From Trematomus loennbergii (taxonomy: Eukaryota; Chordata; Actinopteri; Perciformes; Nototheniidae): a DNA stretch of 64,000 nucleotides. Positions 1-20,700 of the stretch are shown one piece after another. The stretch covers positions 6,312,385 through 6,376,384 of the forward strand of contig JAAOOA010000086.1 in NCBI GenBank assembly GCA_012861695.1, written 5' to 3'. The position numbers and the translations under genes are program-made. The notes beneath the pieces are model-generated. The model saw nothing but the letters and a program-made list of their open reading frames with translations, ran no database searches and was not told the DNA's origin. Every line of letters begins with the position of its first letter. Positions within the stretch are counted from its first letter, which is position 1.

Positions 1-1140
1 CCAACACATCCACTGAGTAGTTGTCCGATAATATCGGCCAGCTAGCAGTTATGTGATTAGATCATACGCTAAATGGGTTTCCTTCCATAATCCAAAATTC
101 TGTGTTTGTCTTTCCTCTGATTTTATCTCTGTGATGAGATGAATTTCCAGCAGCTGCATGGTGCGTTGACACAGTTAATTAAGTAGGCTTGGACCAAATC
201 CAAGGCTTCCTGCAGTAAAGGTCCGAGCTGTGATTCACTTTATAGTACAAACATGTCACTTCCATGGTGACATTTGCCCAAATGCTTAATGGCATCAACT
301 CCCTGAAAACAATCTTATCACCTAAACACTTGTTTATCCTTTGTTTTTCCAGCAAGGGGCTATGTCATGTTATGTTGTGTGATTTCATTGAGTAATGCAG
401 TGTGTCATCATGCAGTCAGCACCAGGTTGTTAGTGCATTTATGGCAAATTGTATGATCAGTGTTAGAAAAGACCATATGTTAAAAAAGGATCTTTGAGCT
501 CTATATTTTCTTTTCTTTTTTAAATAGAGCAAAATTATATAATCACTGATTTATAAATTATTGAATTTATATTCATATGTATTAATAAATGTTACATCGA
601 TTTTTTTTTAAACATGTAGTCACAAAAACATGACCAAGCTATAACTAAATGTGAGTCTACATCACAAAAAAAATTAAAAGGTTCAATAAGAAACAGGTTA
701 CAAACCACAAATATTTCTTGCCATTTTACATATTGTACATTTTTTCAATCAAATAATTAAGAATCAAACAAATAAGAGCCTCGTATTTCTACCCTTGGTC
801 ATTCAGTTGTTTCCACAACCATGATGATCAGATGTCATTATATATATATAAAAATAAGAAGAAATGTGGAAGTGATAAATAGATTACTGCTGTTTTCAAT
901 GCATGCCTATTATTTATTCAATATTTTTTCAATAGTGTCTGATTTATATTTTGAATAGTGGTTGGCTTTGTGTTGTTTCCTGTTAGTCAATTTTCATTTA
1001 CCAATGTAGTAGCTGCATAGCCGTCACATAAGGATACAATTAAACTTCGGAAATGGTTCTTAATTAATAGTATATATTATTTCGCAGATGTTTAACCTAT
1101 ATATTTACAATATAAACGAAGTTCATATTATAAAAACCAT
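1..1140. other. AT-rich intergenic DNA upstream of lypla2
   Basis: I see no coding exon, RNA gene or bounded transposon here. The DNA is AT-rich with short T, A and AT runs (for example a TATATATATA stretch near 840). The transition to GC-rich sequence at about 1165 marks the lypla2 promoter. Confidence 0.5.
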
Positions 1141-1164
1141 TAAAAAGACCACAATGGTAGCTAC

Positions 1165-1263
1165 AATAGGGCGTTGCTATGCGGTGACGTCCTGGCCCCG
1201 CCCCTGCTTGTGTGCGGCCAGTACCGGAAGTTCCGTTCCGTCGCGAACTGGGAAAGCAAAGCG
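1165..1263 (+). promoter_or_regulatory. lypla2: lypla2 CpG promoter and 5' untranslated first exon
   Basis: A GC-rich island in AT-rich DNA carries a CRE-type TGACGTC at 1185-1191, an Sp1-type GGCCCCGCCCC at 1194-1204 and an ETS-type CCGGAAGT at 1224-1231. It ends in a consensus splice donor, GCG|GTAAGT, at 1263/1264. It has no TATA box, so this looks like a broadly active CpG promoter. The exon is non-coding, because the start codon lies in the next exon at 6690. The exact transcription start is not determined; it probably lies between 1200 and 1235. Confidence 0.6.
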
Positions 1264-1505
1264 GTAAGTGTAATGCATTTGTTCTGCTAGCGGGCCTCGG
1301 ATGTTCATTTTAATCCACTTTATCCAGGTCTTATTTGATTTTTATTAGAACATTGTGTTGCTTAAGGTGTCTTCTAAAAACTACCCGTGTTTGAGGTCCG
1401 AATTCGATTCAAAACGTTAGCGAGAGGTAAACTAAGAGAGAGACACCGGCAGGAGACAATACAATGATGTTAGCTAGCAGCTCTACTACAGCTAGCCGCG
1501 GTTAT

Positions 1506-1565
1506 TGTGCAGTGTGTGTGTGTGTGTGCGCGCGCGCGCATGGTGTGTGTATGTGCGCGCGTGTT
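1506..1565. repeat. Alternating TG/CG tract in lypla2 intron 1
   Basis: A run of alternating purine-pyrimidine dinucleotides, (TG)n then (CG)n then TG and CG again, lies about 250 bp inside intron 1. Such tracts readily adopt Z-DNA; whether this one does is inference. Confidence 0.7.
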
Positions 1566-4500
1566 GGCCAGCTATAAACCGAGATTAAAGCCGAGCAATG
1601 GGAGAAGTGTTTTTTGGGGCAGGAGAGGCTTTGCAGTGCTGAATGCCATCACTACTAGTAATGAGGACGGATGGGTCGAATAACCATTCATTGTCTCCTT
1701 CCTCTTCGACACCCACACCCCTCGCTTCCTCTGCTTCAACTAAAGCTTTTATTTTTTTTATAACCGATTAATCCTTCTGCTTTCACTTTGTTCTCTTGAC
1801 TGCGGTTTCTACATCGGCTAGTAGTCGCGCTATTAACCTCAAGCAGCAGCAGGCGGAAAGCTGCTGCTGGTGGTGTGTATGAAAGTAGGAGGAACGAGGG
1901 GGGTGCCGTGCCTGTCACTCATTGCCGCATATTATCCTGTTTGCCAGCCATCCGAAGCCATTGAGCCAAAGAGCTGTCAGAATGCAGCACCGGGTGTTTG
2001 TGTGTGCCTGTTTGACGACCTTACACACACAAACTGCAGCACGACTTTGTTTATGTGTGTGTGTGTGTTTGATTTGAATGTAATTGGAGTCATGCAGGAT
2101 GGCGACTCCTGATGTGCTTTAAGTTGAATGCTGCAACACAGGAGGCTTCTTCCTTTCCTATCTCGGTGTTTCTGTCACCTAAAAGTATCACAGAGCAGTC
2201 ATAAAGAGTCCAGTTTATTAATCATGTGACAATATTTCTATATCCTAAAAAAACAAGTATCACTTGACTATAGCACAATATTTAATATAAAAAATACCAA
2301 GATGACCACATGAGTGACTATATCCACTAACATTTGATAATATCCATTTTCATTAGGGCTGCAATTATTTTTCACTATTGTTAAAAAATAAGAAAGAAGG
2401 TCATCCCATTTTCTCCAAGTCCAGGGTGATTTCATTAAATGTCTTATTGTTCAATACAAAAACCTAAGATATCCACATAATTTAACGTATAAAAATTGAT
2501 AAAGCCACACATCTCTATTATTTATCAATTATCGACATAGTTGCTAATTATTTTCTGTTTTCGGACTGGTTACATCTATTCTTTGTATCAATCAGCTTTA
2601 TCTCTTAATTCAACCTGTAACAGAAGTTATTAATGGGCATTTCAGGGCTTCGGTAGATATACAATACACATTTTGTTTGATAAATGAATAACCAACTGAG
2701 GCCTGAAATGATAAGTTGACAAACAGAGAATTAATGCCAGCAGTTTTGATAAACATTTGATAATTTGATTATTGTGTAATGGAAAGGTTTTATGTTCATA
2801 TTCAAGGCTTGTTAATTTTAGACTGAGTGACTGATTTATTGGACCATCAAGTCATATTGAGATCTTTCTATGGGATCTGAGAACTTTTCAATGCCGTCAT
2901 AACTAGACCAATAAACGAATTCCAAACACAAATGAAGAAAATAACTGTCACAGCTCTATTCTAGCTGTTTACATGAGGAGAAGTTTAAAGGTTCTCATAA
3001 ATCAAATTGGCAACATGCTTCATTATTAATCTGTGAAGCATGCTCTAAATAAGCTCCTCTGCCCGTGAACATATATAGTTGGTCCTAGATTAGATTGACT
3101 TTGTGCTACACATCCTGTTTTCAGTTGTTTTGAACACCCAACCTGAATTGGACAAGATGCTGGTACACAGCGTGACACTGTTTTTAACCAGCAGCCTCCT
3201 CCAGAAGCATAGAGAGCGAGCCATTGTGTCTAAGCTCGCATTGAAAACCCACATGGTTATTTGTGCTGGTACTCTGGGTTACGGGTCACTGTGAACCTGC
3301 TAAACAATAACAGGTGGCGAGTGCAAAAAGGGAATACAAGTGATTAATCGCCTCTTTGCATGTTCTGGCATGTTTAGAGAGCTTCTTCGAACACATTATC
3401 CAATGTTCCTGCACTCTTCCTCCTCCATCTTTACTGTCTTCCACTCCTCTTGTGGTCTACTATTAGTTATATTATCTAAGTGGCTCTGTCTGTTCCCATC
3501 CAGGGCTAAATTGCATTTATTTATACCCTCAGTTAGAAATTGGGGACAATGATCAACTTGTGATGCACATGTTAATCCCACAAAATGTGTCTAAGCATTT
3601 AGTTGAGATAAAAGTACTCGCATCTTTTACTTAAGTTAAATGACCAATTCCATCATTTCCCAAATACCTATTTTACAGAAAAATGTGCCCAAATGAAAAC
3701 GATCATATTGTTTTTGCAAAGAATAAGCCACTGTTCCTGATGTGTATTATTATATCTGTCATTAGTAGATCATAATACTTAAGCATCAGTATGTTGGCCT
3801 TTTAATGTGGAGCTATTTTTAAACTTCTTTATATAATTATGTAGTCAATCTGGGTGGTCTACTAACTCGGGCTCCCACTACTCTAAAAGGTCCCAAGATA
3901 AATGTGAGGGGTCATCAGATGGTTAATGATAGAGAAAAGATAAGAAAATGACAGAGGGAATCAGACTAATTGTGACAAAGGGCCTCAAGTAGACACAGCA
4001 CTTGTTTTATTCTGTCATTTTACAATTTATAATATGTTTTTTAAATGCCAAATCCTAATTTAAAAAAAGGATATAATAACTACAGCTGTAGTGTAGAGCT
4101 GCATAATTAATAAAGATGTGATGGAAATCACAACACATAAAGGCAAAATATGTGAAAGTAAATGGCACAGAAGTCCAGGTCTACAAATGGTATTCTACAG
4201 ACTAAATAAGAAATGATCTGAAATAATGAAACTATTATCCATTTCATATATACAATTATCTTGTTTAATTCCCTCTAATATTGTAAATGATATTGTATTT
4301 GCAATATCATATTATGCAGTCCTAATAGTGCAGTAAATGTGGTCAAGTATGAATAAAGAGAAGCCTATCATTGAAATACAAGAACCTTAGAATGGTACTT
4401 AAAGGGGTATTTTTTCGATTTCTAAATGGCTCTTTATTATCGCAGTGTGTGACACTCCCGCCCACCCTCTCTTCACCTCACCCGGCGGACTTTTGCTGTC

Positions 4501-5273
4501 GGGCTCCTGATGCTCACAACATAGAGGCCGTCCTTCTACACACTGCAATGACTCAGTGCTGGAGGAAAATTGTCAAAATATCACTTTAAACTGACTGTAA
4601 CACGAAAGCGTTCATGTAGAAGATGTCCTTGAAGCTTCACAATAGAAATGTGTACAGTTCTGAAAGACTGTTTCCTGTTGCTTCACCCGTTATTATTCAA
4701 CTATTACTCATTTATCAAGGGTCTGGATGCAGGGCATTAACTGCCTTTTTTCGCCTACACTTAATCACTAATTCATCGTCCACTTCCCAGGTTTTTGCTG
4801 AGATTATGACCTTCAGATGTTAAATTGTCACGTGCCAAAGAGCAAACACAAAGTCCACACGGGTGAAACTAAGCAGCATTTAGCTGCTCGGCCGTAGCAG
4901 CAGAGGAATTTTAACACACGTAGAGTGTAATCCTGCTCAAGGTTTACCCATTAACCTCTGCGTCTAGACATTTCAACGTCTCCCCGCCACCTATCTTCTA
5001 ACCAGGCAGCATGGCGTCTGACCCGCCGTCTGTCTTGCCTCACTTTCCCCACATTAACACAAAGTGAAAGGGCATCATGAGGAGGTTTTATTGCTCCACT
5101 TTACTGTAAAGCAACCACCTGATCTCATGCTTTGTATCGATGGTGTACTCATAGCACAGGGATGAATGCCTGCAGAGTACAGTAGAGGGGAGGGGCTGTG
5201 TTACATTTAGTTAATGAGTCTCGCCGCCTGCTGACAAACACACACACCTCATGACTGCTGTTTGGGGTCCAGC

Positions 5274-5280
<7 letters not shown>

Positions 5281-5305
<25 letters not shown>
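5281..5305. repeat. (TG)n microsatellite
   Basis: A perfect TG dinucleotide run of about 25 bases in lypla2 intron 1. Confidence 0.9.
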
Positions 5306-6644
5306 ATCCGTGGTATGTTCAGCTTTGTTGTTTCTGTCTGCGTACTGAATGGCTGCATTGATGACCAGCCAGAGTTGTAACTGACTGTGAGCTGGTCATT
5401 GTGTCCGTTAGGTCGTCTAAAACGACATGACGATACAACTGTACACCACACTGCCCATTACACCCTCTGCAAATAACCTGTTTTGAATAAGCTCCTCTTG
5501 TTTCAAAGTTTAAACATCCTGGTTATTAGAACATTTAGTGCTTTGACTTTGCAAACAGCTTACAAGAAAGTAAGATGTAATAAACATGTTTATTCTTTAG
5601 CAAAAAAATAATTGAAAACAGTTTTTGTGCTTAAGGGAGCCCTGTTATACCCTACAATTTATATAGGTTTCTTATCGTTTTTCTAAATTATACAATATGA
5701 CCAAAGTTATCATGCTTTCCATTATAAAAGTAAGAGCTGCATTTATTATTGTTCAATTGATGAACCAAACATGTATTTAGCTTGACCCATTAAGGGCAGC
5801 ACTGATATAGATACTATGCAAAGTAATTAGCTTTTTACATAAACTAATACTTTTATCAATTATCATGATATAGATCAAACATATTTGTTTTTAAGACTTG
5901 GGACTACGAAATGATAGGTAACTTTTAGGTCAAAAAAATTTGCCAGTGTTTTTTAGTAGATTAATTATAATCCCCAAGAGGAGGTCAGGTCCACCACCCA
6001 CTTATAAAAAAAATAGCACTTTACCCCTGCTTACACCTATATGCCGTGATCTGATTATCGAGCCTTCACTGTAACAGTCGCGGGTACACTGTGTATATGC
6101 GTGTGGATTGTTGCAGTAGAAAATTCAACTGTAGCGCCCGGGACATTAATGGGAAACCCTACATGTTTGAGCACCCTCTATGAAACGTCAAGCTACCCCA
6201 CAGCACCCCCAAAAGAAATATCTGGCGCCCACTGCTTGGTTGCAGATTAAAAACACAGCAAATAAATAATGTTGGTAATATGTGTAATCAAATGAATCAA
6301 GTTCCCGTGGCTGATTCATTCGAAGTTGACTGTTGATTAGCGTAAAACAATATATTTGTATTTTTTAAATCATTTAGCATCCAGTAAATGCTCCTGTAGA
6401 TAAGGGTCTAACTAACCTCCCTAGAACCACGTGAATAAAATATGTATAGTCTGAACTGTAAGTGGATTCTTTAATATCTGTCATGTGAATAGTCTTATGT
6501 TTAATATGTGCAGTAGGCTCTTGAATTATGTGGACATTTAGCAATTTGCTCTGAAATGTATGAGTTAAAAAAAAGCTCTTTGTTGAGTCCTAATGCACAT
6601 GACAGCATATTTCTTGTGTGTCCACACTGTTCGCACTGAGCTGA

Positions 6645-14798
<8,154 letters not shown>

Positions 14799-15875
14799 CC
14801 TCACCTCACCCCCACTGTGACCCTCTGAGACACTGACCTCTCACGCCTGATCCGCCATTCTCCCACAGGAAACAGCCATGAGCACCCCCTCTTCCACACA
14901 CATCAGCAAGATGACAAACATGCACACACATTTAATATTGATTTGATCCATACTGCTACACATAACATACTTCTCTCAAATGCAGTCCTTCAGACACTCA
15001 TACTGAAAATGCACTGATTTATTCTAACATTAATAAGTGCTAACACTCACAAGTCTTAGCCTTTCGGAGGGAGAATACTAAACTCACATGATACATTCCC
15101 TTTGGTTTTATTTTAACCACCTCTGTCAGTCGCTTCCACACTATCAAATTTTTACCTCATCTTAACCTCCAGCTGTCACATCCTCTTTTGCTTTCGGTCT
15201 TTCGTTGCTGTGTCAATATGTAAGACATTGAGTCAGATAAGCAGGTTAACAGCTACATGATTCTGTTAGCCACCATGCTAAGGCGCAGTCAGACCGAATT
15301 TCACTTCCCAATCATTTCCACATGGAATGGGATGCAACACATTTACTCCTAGTCAGGAATTTACCTTTTTCCTTTGGTTCAATCAGATTGAATAAGCAAA
15401 AATATTATCTGTCCAATGCACAAGTTTAGGAAAGGGGAGTTTATTGTCTTGCTTAATAAATGCATGGTACAATACTACAATCAGAGCATAGATAGAAACA
15501 AAGCTAAAGACCATTACAATGTTTGATAAAACCCTGCCCAAGCTTTTTCCTGTCCCCTCCTACATTTGTTGTGCTACACCACACGAGTACATTTGGCCAG
15601 ATTAAATAAATTCAGCCATGTGAAATTCTGTCCAACTACGGCTTTGCTTCAATGTCAGTCCCACAGAATCTGGTTTCCATCCCACCACACAAATTCTAAA
15701 CAGCAGCCTGTCCGAGTCTTGCATCACTAACCGCCTACGGAGGCCCCTCTTGACTAATCTTTAACAATCATACACGAGGGCTTTACATTCCTTTCTTTTT
15801 TTTAACGGGTGTAATAGAATATCTTGAAGTACATGAAGAAAAATCCAATTGAAATAAACCAATCAATCCATGCTT
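14799..15875 (+). other. lypla2: lypla2 3' untranslated region (approximate end)
   Basis: The sequence after the stop is non-coding. The first good polyadenylation signal is AATAAA at 15853-15858. A second AATAAA at 17047-17052 could end a longer form. No other gene is evident between 15900 and 17450; the short open frames there are low-complexity T-rich readings. Confidence 0.5.
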
Positions 15876-17559
15876 TTGCCACGCTGTGCTGTTTATTTCA
15901 AAACGTCCACATCTGCATGTTAACCTATTTCTGCTTTGTGATTATTATTATTTTATTACCTCAATTGATTACAAACATATGTAAGATTGTAGGTATGAGT
16001 TGCATGAAATAAAACATCGCTCCAGATGTTTGCTGGCCGGCACAGACTGCACACCAGTGTCGCTTCACTGTCCCACACACACACACTTTTTCCTCAAACA
16101 TTCTCCCCATTCAAGTGTTCCTGTTTCAGCATCTGCCACCCACCACCCTCCTCTTCATCAGTCCCAGTGGATTTTCAAAGTTCTTTTTGTGTTTAAAACC
16201 CCGGAAAAACCTGCTAACTATATCTTCTTCCACAACACCGCAGCAGTCCAGAGTTTTAAACCGTACACCTTTTTTTCCTAAGAAAATATTCACTTCCTTG
16301 CTCCCTGCTTCGCCAACACACTGTAACCCACTAATATTCCATATAAGGTCAGATTTAAAATGAATCCCAATGCTATTATAGTTAACTTCTTAAAAAATAA
16401 AATGGCTATACACTGGGAGCTTTGGCAAGAAGCTGTTCCAACATAACTGAAGGGTGATTTTACAAATAAAAAACAGTAAACCTTGAACATCGTGTGATCC
16501 TTGAACATAGGAGTGTAACTCTGAGGAGTTGTTTGTGCTTAAAAATATATATATATCAGGTGTTCTGCATTTTCCTTTGTGAATGGTTATTTTGCTCCTC
16601 ATGATTAATTGTTCTTTGTTGGTGTTCTTCACCCTGATTTAACAAAAGAAAAGGAAGGAACACATCTGTTTGATTGTTGTTGAATCAGTGAATGTCTCTT
16701 CCCCCGTCGAGTCCTTTTGTTTTCCTGTGACTCTGAATCTGATGCAGCCCTGCCTTCATTCTACGTCTGTTTTTAGTTTCTTCTCTTTGACACCTTTTTT
16801 GTTCATTATTCATTTCTTACACTTCCCCTGTGTGAAAAGGTCTTGTGTTTTCTCTCCTGGGTTGTATGTTGTCATTGGTTTTTACTTTCATGTTTTTGTT
16901 GTTTATTTGACTTATGTTTTGTTGGGTTTTGTCGCTGTCATCTCATCCTTTTATTGTTTGTTTTTAATTATAAGCATTAAAAAAACATGTTTAGGTGAGA
17001 CATGATGGTCTCCAGTTTTTTGGGTTTTTGAAACACCTGTATGCGGAATAAATGACAAAAAAAAGATTTCTTTAGAGTTGAGTGTTTTTCATTCTCCGTA
17101 GCTTGATATTTCTGATATTTTTCATGCGATGCATAAAGACTGATCACTAGCAGGGACTTCTGTTGGTCAAAAAAGTACACAAGGATTGACAGACAAGACT
17201 GTCTGGGTCCAAACAATTATAATATACATTAATAGATAGACTTAAACTGATAATAAATGTAACTAGTAATGATTTGTTGGTCCTTTTCAATGGTAATACA
17301 GTCAGTAATGTTTGTATAATGCAAAATGAAAATCCCATTCAAAATACATCCAGCAATATATAGGCTACATCTGTTGTGAGAATAATGTTGATTCTTTTTA
17401 GCCATGACTAAATACCTCTACATTTAGATGATAGTTTCCTTAATAGGTATATTGTGTACATGTTCTACTTTAAACAAAAAAGAAGAGACAGAGAGGTTGG
17501 GAAAGAGAGCTGAATTATTATTTTTTTTAGCAAAGAGTCAAATGAACTGATGCTTCATA

Positions 17560-17789
17560 AGACCCTGAACACTCCCGGTCCCTCCTCCTTTTTGGAAGCG
17601 GACCAATCAGCGGCTCGTGGGGGTGGGGGGTCGCTCTGCTGAAGAAGAAAGACTCCTCCCGACACACACAGTCGTCAATCGCCATTTTGAGGTGCTCGAC
17701 CTGCAAACATCGGCCGAACACCGTTGTTACGCAGCACAGTTGAATCCATTTTTGCATTTTAATCATAGTTTTCGCTAAAATAAGGATCA
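17560..17789 (+). promoter_or_regulatory. sfpq: sfpq promoter and 5' untranslated region
   Basis: GC-rich sequence upstream of the sfpq start carries a CCAAT box in GGACCAATCAGCG near 17604, a G-rich GC-box-like stretch near 17620, and CGCCATTTTG near 17680, which resembles YY1/initiator-region elements of housekeeping genes. No TATA box is placed suitably. The transcription start is probably between 17640 and 17700. Confidence 0.5.
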
Positions 17790-20700
17790 ATGTCTCGATT
17801 CAACAATAATCGTGGCGGCTTCGCGATGAATCATTTCCAGCAACGCAGAGGAGGCGGTGGGCCAGGCGGCCCTATGAGGGGTGGGATAATGGGAAACCCA
17901 CATTTCAGGAACCATCCTTTCCAGAACCAAAATCAGAACCAAAATCGGAGGGGAGCCAATAATAACTTAAACAGACCTCCCAACCAGGGGCAAAATACCC
18001 CACAGAAGCCGCCACTTAACCAGTCGCTGCCAATTATTCCTCCACCAACTCCTGGCCCAGCTCTCACTATGAAGGGGCCGATGCAGCAGATTCAGAAACC
18101 GGCACAACAGCCCAACGCAACACCAGAAAAGCAACCGGAGCCGAAACCGGCAACCCCTGCACCGCAACCGAAGATTCAGTCACCTCCTCCGAAACCCAAC
18201 ATCACTTCCCCTCCTCCGAACCAGGCGAACAAGAACCAGAACCAGGAGCTGAAGTCACCGGTAGTAAACACTAATGGACAGAAGCCGCCTCCGAACCCGA
18301 TCCCAAAGCCGGGGCCTGTACAAGGCCCAAAACCCCCCCAACAAAGTCAGAGGTCTGGCCCAAACCAAGGCAATAACGGCCAGCGAGCAGGCCCTCATCA
18401 AGGCCAGAGGACAGGCCCCTTTCAGGGCCAGCGGACAGGACCCCCGGCAATGAGGCCCAAACAGGACCAAGTCGTAAGAATGTGCGGAAACAACGACGGC
18501 GCCGAGACCGACGGCAGCCAGGATACGGTCAGTGTTATTTTTAATAAATGTTTTACTGTGAGTCACGTCGAGTCTTTGTTCGCTAACGTTAGCTTATTCA
18601 GTTGTCAATGCGCTCGATAAGTAATACAGTGCAGCCCGAGCGGGCGGGGGTTTCTCTCCTATCTTAACTATTTCCAGTATTCAGTCGTCTGTGTCTGTTC
18701 TTCGTTTTATAAACAAGAACACTCTGCCGAATAGTTATTTCTAATGAAAATAATTAATTATCTATTTTAAAAGGAATGTAAAATGATAACGGTACACGCG
18801 GTGATTCAAATCATGCGCACCCTATTGCATTCGCTTTAGCTCTCCGCCATCTTGTCTACAACACTTGGGCCTACATTCACAAATCTCTAAATGTGTTGCT
18901 TGTGCTGAAACACAAACGCACCTCTGTGTTTATTTAACACCAATTACAATTTCCTTTGTGCCACATCTCCAGTACACTAGGTTATAGAAAATTGACGCCA
19001 GAAAGTCAATCATGTTTTTCCGTCGAGCAACAATGGCGAATGGGGGATGGGCTGGGCTGCTCGCCTGGGGATACATCCATGAATACAAATTACGTGACTG
19101 GGCAAGCAAAAGCAGTCATGTCCGAGCACAATATAACCTTTGTTTATTGGAATTTTAACTATAAACTATTTCAGGGTGTAGTATTGTAGATGGACAACTA
19201 AATATGTGTATTGTTGTATCGTCGACAGTCGTTCAAGGCGACCCTCTCCATGCTGCTGAAGCCTGGCGAGAAGACGTACACGCAGCGGTGTCGCCTGTTC
19301 ATTGGAAATCTCCCCAACGACATCTCAGAGGAAGATTTCAAGAAGCTGTTCGCAAAATATGGTGAGCCCAGCGAGGTCTTCATCAACAAAAGCAAAGGCT
19401 TTGGATTCATCAGACTGGTAAGACATTATATTCTTATTTGTTTCAGAAATAGTCAATGAAAGGGCAGGTGATTGTGGAGAAAAGCTGATTCAAAGTTCCT
19501 AATACTAATCTTACATTTTGTTTCTTGTAGGAGTCCCGTGCACTCGCAGAGATAGCAAAAGCAGAGTTGGATGACAAGCCGATGAGAAGCAGACCTCTGC
19601 GTGTTCGATTTGCCACACACTCTGCCGCTTTGTCTGTGAAGAACCTGTCACCATTTGTTTCAAACGAGCTCCTTGAGGAAGCCTTCTCACAGTTTGGAAT
19701 GGTTGAGCGATCCATTGTCATCGTGGATGATCGCGGACGCCCCACAGGCAAGGGAATTGTTGAGTTTGCCTCCAAACCTGCCGCTAGAAAGGCATTGGAT
19801 CGTTGCAACGAGGGTGTCTTCCTTCTCACCACGTAAGCATTTTTTATGTTTAATAAAAAAAAACATTGTGTGCTTTTATTATGCACCTCACTAAGTTAAT
19901 GAAACATTACTAATTTCACTTTATTGTTTCACCCATTTAGGTCCCCACGGCCTGTTGTTGTGGAGCCTCTGGAGCAGTATGACGATGAAGATGGTCTTCC
20001 AGAAAAACTAGCACAGAAAAACCCCAGATATCAAGCGTAAGCAAGGTTCAGTTCGTCACAAACATCTGCCTTTGTATATAAGTGATTGCTAAGTAAGGTT
20101 GATGCGATTTTGAGTTGAATAACGCTTAATTAAAGAGCCTGTGACACAAGTTTCCCCCATCATCCAAACCCATCAATTTTAGTAAATATTGTCCCCTTGA
20201 AACCGTTACTGAACTTTTGGGATATTTCTACTTTGATAACCATTAATCTCCCCTTCAATGTTGACTATATTCTGGATCTTCTCGGGGTTCTTCAAATCCC
20301 GCCAAATTATGTGTGACGTAATTGCGGGCCAAGAGCTCCAGCTGCACCGTTCCGGATCCCAGCATCTGCATGCAAACGCACGATGGCGCACACAGCAGCA
20401 AGTTCAGACAGCGATGACAGTTTAATTTTGAACGAGAGCTCATATGAGGCTGAAGGATCGGAAAGTGATAGTCATGACATCGTAGACGATATTGGCTATA
20501 TGCCCTACAGATTCGAACCATGCCTCTATGAAACGAACTCCGAGTGGACAGTGGAGACGACAACCCGCCCGACGATCGTGAGATACTCTCGATCTACAAC
20601 GCATGAAATTTTTTTTTAGCCTTTATTTATACAGGTGTAAAATCTCATTGAGACACAAGGTCACATTTTCAAGAGAGACCTGTCAGTGGTAACACTACCA

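Noticed and set aside
19443..19886. 147-codon open frame on the minus strand
   Set aside because: It is the antisense shadow of the sfpq RRM exon 19531-19832, whose sense frame is clearly the conserved protein.
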